The notes under the pieces were generated by a model, which had not been told where the DNA came from, did not search any database, and saw only the letters and a list, made by a program, of their open reading frames with translations. Below, piece by piece: positions 55,811 through 64,000 of a stretch of 64,000 nt of DNA. The DNA comes from Aurelia coerulea (taxonomy: Eukaryota > Cnidaria > Scyphozoa > Semaeostomeae > Ulmaridae). Position numbers and translations under genes: made by a program. Position 1 is the first letter of the stretch, and the number at the start of each line of letters is the position of its first letter. The DNA is taken from NCBI GenBank assembly GCA_039566865.1, contig CM076948.1:17681001-17745000 (forward strand). The letters run 5' to 3'.

Positions 55811-57020
55811 CAACACACACACACACACACACACGTACACACACGCCTAAGACCCGAAACGGGCATAACACACAACATGAGAGAGAACAGAAAAATTAAA
55901 GTTCAAATGAAGCAATGCATAAATAGTCAGTTCTTGATGTCGTTTTTGTCTTTTCCTTTTATTGTCTTCTTTCCTGTCATTGTCTATCTTTGCTCATGTA
56001 TTGTTGATTTACTTTCACCACTCTTGCCTGTAAGTTGCAACGTCTTTCCATGTGTGAAGGACCCCGCCTTTTTCAGAATATCTTTCATTGTGTCTTTGAA
56101 CCTCAAAAGTGGACGACAAACTTTTCTTGTACCTTCAGCAAGTTCACCATATAACAGGTTTTTGACTGGTCGCTCGTCTGGCATGCGAGCAACGTGACCA
56201 AGCCAGCGAAATCTGTTTCTGGTGAGAATGATTTCAATGTCCTTAGTTTTAGCACGTTGTAATACTTCATCAGTTGTGACTTAATGGTTCCATTTGATCT
56301 TAAGAATTATTCTGAGGTGTCGTTGTTGGAGCGTTCTGAGCTTCTTGATGTGATGACGATAAAGAGTCCAAGCTTCACTTCCATACATAGGATAGGAATA
56401 ACACATTGATTGTAGACTTTAAGCTTGGTTTCAGTTGTTAGGTCCCTGCAGTTAAAAACTCTGTCTTTGAGCCTTCCTACTGCAAACAAGGCAGCTTGAA
56501 TGATACCTATGCCAGAGTTATTATTGATGAAGAACTTTCTGATCCCATAGTATACAACAGTGGAGTAAAACAGAGTTGCAAGCTCGCACCGACTCTCTTT
56601 GGAATCTACGCTGCAGTACTAGTGTACCTTGCCTTTAAAAACGTCAACCCATCATACAACATCGAAATTCGCTTTAGATATGATGGTGACTTATTTGACC
56701 TCCGACGTTTAAAATAAAAATCGAAAGCATTTAACAAATACATTCGTGAAGCCCAGTATGCAGATGATATTGCAATCTTCTGTAATGATGTTGTATGATT
56801 GCATATTCTTTTATCTGCTTATGATATGCTGTCCAAAAAAACGGGTCTCCGAATCAACATCGAAAAGACAAAACGATGAGTGTAGGTGAGCAGGCAGATT
56901 TCTCCATTGATGGAAATGTTTTAGGAAGAGTGGATCGCTTCAAATATCTCTGCAGCCGGGTAACCAAAGACTGCAAGTTAGATGACGAAGTTATGGCTCG
57001 CATTCAAATCAGCAACCATT
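55811..57020 (-). mobile_element. LINE with 5' inversion (twin-priming product)
   Basis: 55862-56494 on the minus strand reads the C-terminal region (QAALFAVGRLKDRVFNCRDL, YNQCVIPIL, then RMPDERPVKNLLYGELAEGT). 56495-57020 on the plus strand reads the RT region just before it: GVKQSCKLAPTLFGIYAAVL, AQYADDIAIF, KTGLRINIEKT, CKLDDEVMARIQ. The two halves are contiguous in the source protein but inverted in the DNA, with the inverted part at the element's 5' side. The 3' end (low coordinates) runs into a (GT)n tail at 55811-55836. The family is RTE/Jockey-like, not resolved. Confidence 0.85.
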
Positions 57021-57424
57021 TGTCAGATTAACTCAAACAATGTCTGAGATTCTAAGTTGAAGCCTGAGCCATGAAACTGCGTAAGAACCAAGACCATTGA
57101 CGCAATTGCGTCTCCACAGCAGCCACACAAATGGGGCGGGGCACACAAATTGGGCGGGGCACGGATTCTTCTGACACCCTGCATAAAGAATTAGACATTT
57201 TTGAGGACCGTTACAGTGTTGCAAAAATGGAAAAACACTGAACAACGTAGAAAGACAACACTGACCACTTTGTAAGCTCCTTTGGTATAGTAGTTTGAGA
57301 TTAAATTTGAAAAGTGTTTTATTTAATTGATGAGGAAGTGCTTGAAACGAACTGTTCCTTGTTTTTTTCTTCAAGATGATTTGTAAAAATCCTCCTCTTT
57401 ACTTGAAATGATTTTTTTTACCAG
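57021..57424. other. End of AGO intron before PAZ
   Basis: No coding motif. It ends TTTTTTTACCAG at 57424. Confidence 0.4.
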
Positions 57425-57684
57425 GTACTTCCAAGTAGGAAGATCATTCTTCTCCGAACCAAGAGATCCGATGTCTCTGGGTGAGGGTTGTGAGATTTGG
57501 TATGGAGCCTATAAAAGTATAAGGCCTACCCAATCTGGCATGATGATCAATATTGACTATGCTTCGACGGCGTTTTACAAGACCCAAAGTGTCATGGACT
57601 TCCTTATAGAAACTTCAAGACTAAGGGATTATCCAAGAACGATGAGTGATTCAGAAAGACTTCGATTTCAAAAGAGCATAAAAG
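57425..57684 (+). CDS. AGO: Argonaute, linker-1/PAZ boundary exon
   Basis: It starts after TTTACCAG (completing the Lys codon from 48564) and ends before GTAAGA with one base of Gly. It encodes YFQVGRSFFSEP, GEGCEIWYGAYKSIRPTQSG, MMINIDYASTAFYKTQSVMDF and LRFQKSIKG. These follow the Argonaute landmarks VGRSFF, G.E.W.G...S.RP....M.LNID.S.TAFYK, and the entry into PAZ. Confidence 0.96.
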
Positions 57685-58581
57685 GTAAGAAATCATCCAC
57701 TTTGAAGAAATTTGTCTACTTCGGATTCCAGTTAATCATTTTTTCGCGGAGCATGCCAGTTGGAAAAAACTGGAGAATTTAGCGAGGTTGAAGCCTGACG
57801 TTTATTTACGAATTGACTGAGCAAAGTAGTCAATAAGATTCATATTGATGCGCGTGTAAACTTCTAGACCATGACAAACATGCAGTCTCGTTTTCAGATA
57901 ATTGAAACAAGGCAGGAATTATATGTTAGAGCACAAATGGAAATTATTGCCTTATATGTTGTTTCTTAAGGCAAATATTGCTATGTATTTGTATTGTTCA
58001 TTTAGTTTCCATTTTTAAGAAACGGAAAGTCCTTGTAAAAGCAATGTCTTTTCACAAAAATTGCTATGTAACAAAATGCAACTAAATATGGAAAGAATGT
58101 GCAGATTTAAAAACTAAATTTCTATGATTAAGGCTGCGTTCACACAATGCCGGCACATTTTGAAAACGGTGAAAATTGTTTTGTCAGCAAAATTTGAGCT
58201 TGCGTTCACACGATACCGTTCTCAAAGAGCACCGTTATCAAAATCGACCGTTTTCAAAATCTGCTGGCATAAAATGTGCCGTTTTCATGTAAACGGGAGG
58301 CCTACCCATCACATTTATCCGTCATATCTCTCTTTGCCTGCTCTACAGCTTTCCCTGACATTCTAATATTCTCGGCTTGTGTTAATAAGTGTTCTCTTTA
58401 TCCACATCACCTGTTGTCCTATTTTTTGGCCTATTGTTTAGCCTCTGTAAACTTCCTTGCAGCGGATTTTGAAGAATGGGACTGTGCATTTCATATCGCC
58501 CTTGGTCAAGATTAAATAAAATTCCATGTTATCAATTCTTTATCATCACTTTTAATATCAACTCTATATCATCATTTTTAG
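57685..58581. other. AGO intron
   Basis: It includes 'GGCTGCGTTCACACAATGCC'-type words (58132, repeated at about 58202) suggesting a decayed MITE. No gene. Confidence 0.35.
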
Positions 58582-58750
58582 GCTTAAAAGTTATGCTTAC
58601 TTACATTGTTGGCCAAAAGCGACAGAAACGAATACTGGGAATTGCAAAAGAGTCTGCCGAGAGCTTGACATTTGAAATCGAAGAAGGTGGAAAAAAGAGA
58701 AAGACAAGTGTCGCAGAATATTTCAAGAAAACTTACAATATCAGTTTGAG
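58582..58750 (+). CDS. AGO: Argonaute, PAZ domain exon
   Basis: The acceptor TTTTTAG precedes 58582 and GTAAAA follows 58750. Phases match both neighbours. It encodes LKVMLTYIVGQKRQKRILGI, then TSVAEYFKKTYNISLR. PAZ binds the 3' end of the guide small RNA. The two Tyr of VAEYFKKTYN correspond to the conserved 3'-end-binding pair in human AGO PAZ. The His of the usual THCGQ and the Tyr of KRKYR appear replaced (TYIVGQ, KRQKR). Confidence 0.95.
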
Positions 58751-59956
58751 GTAAAAGAGATCTTGCCACGTTTTTCTACATTCCATTAAAATTTACAACA
58801 CATGATGCGTATAACACTGCTTACAAAATACTCTCCCATACTAATCAAACGAAACCACAAAGAGCAAATATTATGAGTACCCAATGGCCAAGACATGTAA
58901 CAACTGAAAGTGCAGCGACTACACATAATTACTAATAGCCTTAAATAACGGACTCATCATATTAAACCCATAAACGCAACAAAACACCGAAATCAGTGGG
59001 AAAAAGACTATTAACTCCTGTAAAAGAAACAATAACCAAAATAAGAGAAAAACTGTTAAATCCTGTAAGACAAAACCGAATTAACCTGAAAACCTGAAAG
59101 GAAAGAAATAAGTTAATAACTCACCAGTAACTGCTGAAAAGATAAACGTAAAATCACCAAATACTAGTTTCGTCGCACTTTCATCAGTTTGGTTCGTGGT
59201 GCAAAGAACAAATTACCAATAAAAACAGGCCACTTTTATAGCAGACGAACAAAACAAAACTGACACGCCATTAGCACCTAAAGCTAACTTATTGGCTAAA
59301 CCCAATTGACACCCGCCAAAGATCAAAGCCTTTGGCACAAATTAGAACAATTGCAACGTGAAAACAAACTCCTTCTGTCGGCAGAGGGAGGGATCCCGAA
59401 GTTTAATAAACACCGCTTCTAAAACCTTGAGGTGGAAGGCAGACCTAGCCCTACCCAATCCCAAGCCCTAGCCCTACACATAATTACTACGAAAAAGGAA
59501 ATTCACAAAATGTTCACGTTGTGGTTGCTTGATTGAATGATTGATTGATTGATTGATTGATTGTAGAATTTTAAATGGCTGCAATCAAATCAACCAGTCT
59601 CGTGGATAAATGTACAGCTAACTTGGCTATGTTTATATCAATTTCATTCATGATAATGTAGGAAAGTTCTGCTGCTCTCTAGGTGACCCCACTGTGCATA
59701 AGCTGGAAAGTGAATAAAGTAGTTAGTGCCATCAACATCTATGTTTTAGCCAAAGGAGCCAAAGCCCGAAACACCAGTTCTTTGGTTGTTCATTTTGAGT
59801 GCAAATTGTACCATTCGAAATAAAAAATATATTTTATTATTTAGGTCAAGCCTCAGTCAGGCCATTAATTTTTTATTTTTGAATCGATATGATAGATATT
59901 TAAGTACTAATTTTGAAACAGCAAATAAATGGTTTTCACGCACCCTGCAGAATTTA
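58751..59956. other. AGO intron, (ATTG)n microsatellite
   Basis: No gene. A run of GATT units occurs at about 59533-59563. Confidence 0.4.
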
Positions 59957-60361
59957 GGGGCCGATTACATGGAGCGGGCTAGCCCGGTTAACCGAGATGA
60001 AGGTTTTCACCCGGGATCCCGGGGTCAATAGAATTTACGATGTTTCGTATATTTTCGATTATATGGCAAGCGGGCTGGCCCGGTTAGCCGAGATCCCGTC
60101 TGCTGCCTACCGGGCTAGCCCAGCAAAACGGGCTGAGAGTTGCACGTTTGTCTCATGTAATCGATTTCAGACCGGGCTGGCCCGGCAAAGCAGGCTGAGA
60201 ATTCTGTAACGCATGCGCTTTATGAACAGATTATACTATCATGGCGCCAAATATTTTACAGCCCGGGCTGGATTTCTCTATTTAATCGTTTAGGTCATCT
60301 CAAGCCTCTTAGGAGAGCCAGCCCGCTTAACCGGGCCAGCCCGTTCCATGTAATCAGGCCC
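59957..60361. mobile_element. PIF/Harbinger-like MITE, 405 bp
   Basis: GGGGCCGATTACATGGAGCG on the left mirrors CGTTCCATGTAATCAGGCCC on the right, with TTA borders (59954-59956, 60362-60364). The GC-rich interior repeats GGGCTAGCCCGG/GGGCTGGCCCGG palindromes. It is non-coding. Confidence 0.8.
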
Positions 60362-60692
60362 TTACTCACCCTTTCGGCGTTTCAAAGAATGAGTTCTGCA
60401 GCTGCGAAGTTTGTTTTATTTGCAAAAATGGCAGAAATCGCCTGAATCCAAGTTTTCCATGAAACTGTGTATCTAAACAAATGGGTTTTTTTCGTGTTCA
60501 AAACCTCGATTTCGTGACCTTGTAAGAATTGGTGGTATATCAATTCTTTGATGGGCGAACCACTTATCCGCTACCCTTTTGGCCTATGATATGATGAAAA
60601 TAGCGAGAGCATGAAATCGGATTATCCACCGTTTCTTCTGTCAAGCGAACTCCATTATCTTCTGTCAAGCTAACTCCATTATCTGTATAATG
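60362..60692. other. AGO intron, no feature seen
   Basis: A short direct repeat (TCTTCTGTCAAGC) at about 60635-60675 and nothing else. Confidence 0.35.
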
Positions 60693-61218
60693 GAGAGCAT
60701 AGGTTCCAAATCTTTAAATCGGTGTTAAAAGGTGGGTGTAAGATAATATGACCTATTTCTGTTAATTGGGTTGCTTCAAAGAAACTTTAGCTACTTGTCT
60801 ATAACTCTACCGTTGGACTTTTGAGGAATCTTGGATAATCTTCAAAATCGCAACGTAATTTGTCTTTCAATTTATATCAGGATGTGACGTCAACAAATGT
60901 CTAAATCGTAAACCAGAAGAGTGAAGAGTTTTGCTCGATTTTCTTTAGAATTATGGCATTTTTCGTCAAAAGGTAAAGGTTAGAAATTACCATGGCTGCA
61001 AGTTTTTATGTTTCTTGAATTCTTAAGAAAGACGAAAAAGACTCTACTTCTGAAACTATTCAAGATTTCAGAAAAGTCCAACGGCAAAATAATAGCGAAG
61101 TAGCTAAAGTTTCTTTGAAGTCATTCCGTTCAAAGAAATAAGTTATAGAATTTTACGCCCACCTTTTCTACACCGATTTAAAGATTTGAAACCTTCTTCT
61201 CTAATGGAGAGCCTATGG
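60693..61218. mobile_element. Palindromic MITE, about 525 bp
   Basis: AATGGAGAGCATAGGTTCC and AAATCTTTAAATCGGTGTT on the left have inverted partners on the right (ACACCGATTTAAAGATTTG, CTAATGGAGAGCC). The arms extend through CAAAGAAACTTTAGCTACTT. Ends are approximate and no target duplication was fixed. Confidence 0.65.
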
Positions 61219-61580
61219 TTCTGACTATAAACAAACTTGAACACGAAGCTCATATAGTGTGATAAGTTTTCATCCCAAGCCGAGGAATTGCGCCAAATAG
61301 TAACTTAGGTATTGGGTATTGGCCGCTTTTCTTGTGTGATTTAATCATGATACTAAACTGTAGCATCGAACTAACTCTTAGACACGCTGTACTGTGTAAG
61401 CTGCTGATGCCATGATTAGAAAGTTTCTACATGGAGAGACCCATTGAGTAGACAGACCCTTTGAATGGACATCACCTTGACAAGCTTATCTTTCATCCGT
61501 CTGCTTTGTTGATCCCCCGGCCACTGACATAAAAATGCTCTATGCAGGCTATTAGGTAGTTGTTTTCTCTCTCTATTTAG
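61219..61580. other. AGO intron end
   Basis: No feature. It ends TCTCTATTTAG. Confidence 0.35.
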
Positions 61581-61764
61581 GTACCCAAAACTTCCTTGCT
61601 TAAAAGCAGGCTCAGACGCAAAGCCCATCCATTTGCCAATGGAAGTATGCACCCTTGTACCCGGACAAAGGTGTGTTAAAAAGCTAAGTGAGGGACAGAC
61701 AGCAAATATGATCCGGGCAACAGCAAAGGATGCTCAAGAGCGAAAACGAAACATCGAGGAGAAG
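61581..61764 (+). CDS. AGO: Argonaute, PAZ end / linker-2 exon
   Basis: It completes the Arg codon from 58750, then encodes YPKLPCLKAGSDAKPIHLPM, EVCTLVPGQRCVKKLSEGQT and ANMIRATAKDAQERKRNIEE, ending phase 0 before GTATGC. The motifs YP.LPCL..G, LP.EVC...PGQR...KL...QT and MI..TA..A..R...I are diagnostic for the AGO clade (not PIWI). Confidence 0.97.
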
Positions 61765-62684
61765 GTATGCATTTTATCATCCTTTAAATGCAGATGTCAT
61801 GAGTGATAAATATATTGAGTGTTGAACAATAAACTGAGTGAAAGGTGACTGGAAAATATAGCAGTTAGCAAAAGATAATCCCAATAAGGAAACATTTACT
61901 TTGCTTTGGAAGAGTGTCCCCGTGTGTTTGGTCATGATCCGATTCAAGCAACGTTAAAGAGAAATCAATCTACTTTAATCTCCTGTCGCCATGATACCTC
62001 AAAACTTAATGGCACACAAAATATTGGAGCATGAATGTTGAGATAAAACTTACGAAAAAGTATAGTTAATTTCCCTCAGTTTAAATATTGAAATTGTAAC
62101 AGCGATGTTCTTATAAAAGATTCACTTTCGATTAATGTAATTATGGTAATTCTGCAAGTGAGCAGATTTTTGTAATTTTATTGAAGGTTTATAACCAGCT
62201 GCATGCATTTTGTGGCAAAGGTTTTCTTTAATTTTGATTTATTCATTTTATTTGCTCACAACAGCAGCATCCATACATTTTGTGGAATGAGGTCACTGAG
62301 ATTAATCTCGGTCGTGTAACGTCAGAATCCAGTTGAGTGACCTTTCGGATGCCTGACCAAGCAACTCACTTCGCCATCCTTTGGAAAGGACGTTAAACTA
62401 GGCGTCCCATGCCTGGATGCGGCCTGCATAGTAGGCCTAAATTTTCTTTGAATAGCTAGAAATTCTTCCAGCTTACTTGAAATAAAGTAATGAAAAATGA
62501 AATCACCTAAAAGACCTCAGCTATCAACCAAAATGATTCATTTCACTATATCCGGTTTTTGTCAGGGTAGAAATTTTCAAATACTGGAACATCTTTTGAC
62601 AACGCTCACTAATGTCCTGAAAAACTTTTTTTAGATTGCGAAAAGTCAGCATATCTCACTGCTACCTTCTTGTATCTTCTCCAG
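61765..62684. other. AGO intron
   Basis: It contains the SINE-like repeat at 62292-62500. The rest is featureless. Confidence 0.4.
62292..62500 (+). mobile_element. SINE with 5S rRNA-like head, copy 2
   Basis: GAGATTAATCTCGGTCGTGT and 'CCAGTTGAGTGACC' follow the 5S-like block of copy 1 with more substitutions. The body CCATGCCTGGATGCGGC and tail TAGCTAGAAATTCTTCC, then 'AATAAAGTAATGAAAAA', match 39598-39826. Confidence 0.7.
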
Positions 62685-62799
62685 GTTAGAGAGTCTAACT
62701 TCAGAACTGACGAATATCTCAATCACTTCAACATCAAAGTTCAGGAAGAAATGATTGCAGTTGCTGGTCGAGTTTTAGAAGCACCACCAATGAAACATG
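62685..62799 (+). CDS. AGO: Argonaute, linker-2/MID start exon
   Basis: It starts after CTTCTCCAG, ends before GTATTT, and leaves one base for the next exon. It encodes VRESNFRTDEYLNHFNIKVQ and EEMIAVAGRVLEAPPMKH. These match Argonaute '..F..D.Y...F.I.V...M..V.GRVL..P.'. GRVL.AP marks the entry into MID. Confidence 0.96.
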
Positions 62800-63520
62800 G
62801 TATTTGTCTTTCTTTAACGCTTGTTTCTACATGCATTCTTTATCATCGTTCTGCTTTCAACGATGTTTTCAATCTGCCCCAAATCTCTTGCATGTTATTT
62901 CAAATGCACTTGTTCTGTAGTGAGCTTGGATCTATCTGGAATCAAAGACCTATAATTAGTTACTGGCATGTCTTGATATGCTGCTTTTTGAGCAAACCAC
63001 AAAAGCTCTATCAAGGCCGTTGGGGGCTTAAAGGAGAGGTGACTTAGTAGAGAGTGGGGCATAGTCAAATGACAATGATATAATTGATAGCTTCTTTGTT
63101 CTTTTACCCCATATTTTACGGTATTATCAGACAGTCGTACCAGTTGAATACACAAAGTCGACACCGTTTTTGTCCCAAACGATATAAACATTAACACGCA
63201 GACTTGTTTGCCTACCTATATGGAAAATCTTCGGCAGCCTCTTTCACTTGATATGTTTGCGGGCTTAATAGAGAGGGTGGGAGAGAACCAACAGTGGTCA
63301 TACTTGTCCCATCTTTGGCGTCAAATTGACAGCTGTAAGATTGAAGTTTGGTGATTCATTGAGAAATTTTACTTCTCAAAGCTTTGAAGGCCTTAGATTT
63401 GTTTTATCTTATCAGAATACTCCCTGCCATGATACTGCCATGTAACAATACAAAGACGCTACTGTAGCTGATGTTGAAAGATACTTCATTTTCATATCCT
63501 ATTATCACGCTCTTTTCCAG
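62800..63520. other. AGO intron, no feature seen
   Basis: No coding motif or repeat. It ends CTCTTTTCCAG. Confidence 0.4.
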
Positions 63521-63553
63521 CTGACGGCTCAAAATTGGTATTTCCAAGAGATG
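63521..63553 (+). CDS. AGO: Argonaute, 33-bp micro-exon
   Basis: CTCTTTTCCAG precedes and GTGAGT follows. With the base left from 62799 it encodes ADGSKLVFPRD plus the first base of Gly. This fills the position of the short variable loop between GRVL.PP and the next conserved 'G.WDM..K.F' block of Argonautes. Length, phase and position fit, but sequence alone is weak because the exon is so short. Confidence 0.75.
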
Positions 63554-64000
63554 GTGAGTACCCCGAAACATTCATGATATCATTTATGGTTTGTTTAAGG
63601 TTGTCGCATAACAGTAATCATTCTTTCCTTTGCAAAATCTCATTTTCGGTGCAAAATGGCACAGCCTGATACAAAAATTTGTTTAAGATAGCAATGGTTT
63701 TCTTTGTTTGTGATAATGTATGGTTGAATACTCTAACACTGTAATATTGTAGTATTGTAGTATTATGGTAATGCTTTGCATGGTCTTTTTGTTCATTGAA
63801 GTAATAAAGTTTTGTGTCAACGTTGGTTTATGAAGAAAACGTAGGCTTGAAAAGATCCCTCGCATCCGCTGCAAAACTTGAGTGACCCCAAAATTTTACT
63901 TCATGAAAGTCTGCTTTGTCGCCTATAAAACACTGTTGTGGGTTTTTTATGTTTTATGTTAATCTATAGAAGGACACACAAAATTATTACTTTAGAAAGA
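63554..64000. other. AGO intron running out of the window
   Basis: No further exon was recognised. The rest of MID and the PIWI slicer domain must lie right of 64000. Confidence 0.5.

Overview
The window is AT-rich animal nuclear DNA, most probably from a cnidarian (an anthozoan is my guess). The guess rests on two intron-split metazoan genes, a crowd of CR1/L2-like LINEs (one with a 2A-like peptide), 5S/tRNA-headed SINE-like repeats, and MITEs with poly-G/poly-C ends. The taxon is inference. The repeats and the spliced genes are seen directly.

Two host genes are clear, and they point away from each other. On the minus strand, two exons (11257-11113 and 6721-6389) encode the first half of an ABHD11-like mitochondrial alpha/beta hydrolase. 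Its 5' exon and its C-terminal exons were not found. On the plus strand an Argonaute (AGO-clade) gene starts at 18516 and leaves the window on the right. Eight exons are placed with consistent splice phases: 18516-18963, 33601-33872, 48437-48564, 57425-57684, 58582-58750, 61581-61764, 62685-62799 and 63521-63553. They encode an RG-rich N-terminus, the N domain, linker 1, PAZ and the start of linker 2/MID. One short phase-0 exon between 33872 and 48437 is missing from my model. The rest of MID and all of PIWI lie beyond 64000.

Nearly everything else is mobile DNA. Bases 1-6388 hold a LINE relic and MITEs of several superfamilies. The ABHD11 intron (6722-11112) holds LINE 3' ends with a nested tRNA-derived SINE. 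Bases 11258-18515 hold two TA-flanked MITEs, a minisatellite and a CR1 element split by a second LINE. AGO intron 1 holds a nearly full-length LINE (19121-24618), itself split in frame by a 1.87 kb foldback element, then hAT, Harbinger and foldback elements. The next AGO intron interval (33873-48436) holds two further foldbacks with 9-bp target duplications, a piggyBac-like MITE with a SINE-like insert, and more MITEs. The 48565-57424 intron holds a 4.0 kb palindrome carrying gene-like sequence in both arms, and a LINE with a 5' inversion.

The most striking pattern is that at least six long inverted repeats (about 1.0-4.0 kb), all able to fold into long hairpins, lie inside introns of an Argonaute gene. 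If the pre-mRNA is transcribed through them, the transcript of this RNA-silencing gene would contain long double-stranded RNA. That consequence is inference and can be tested with small-RNA and RNA-editing data.
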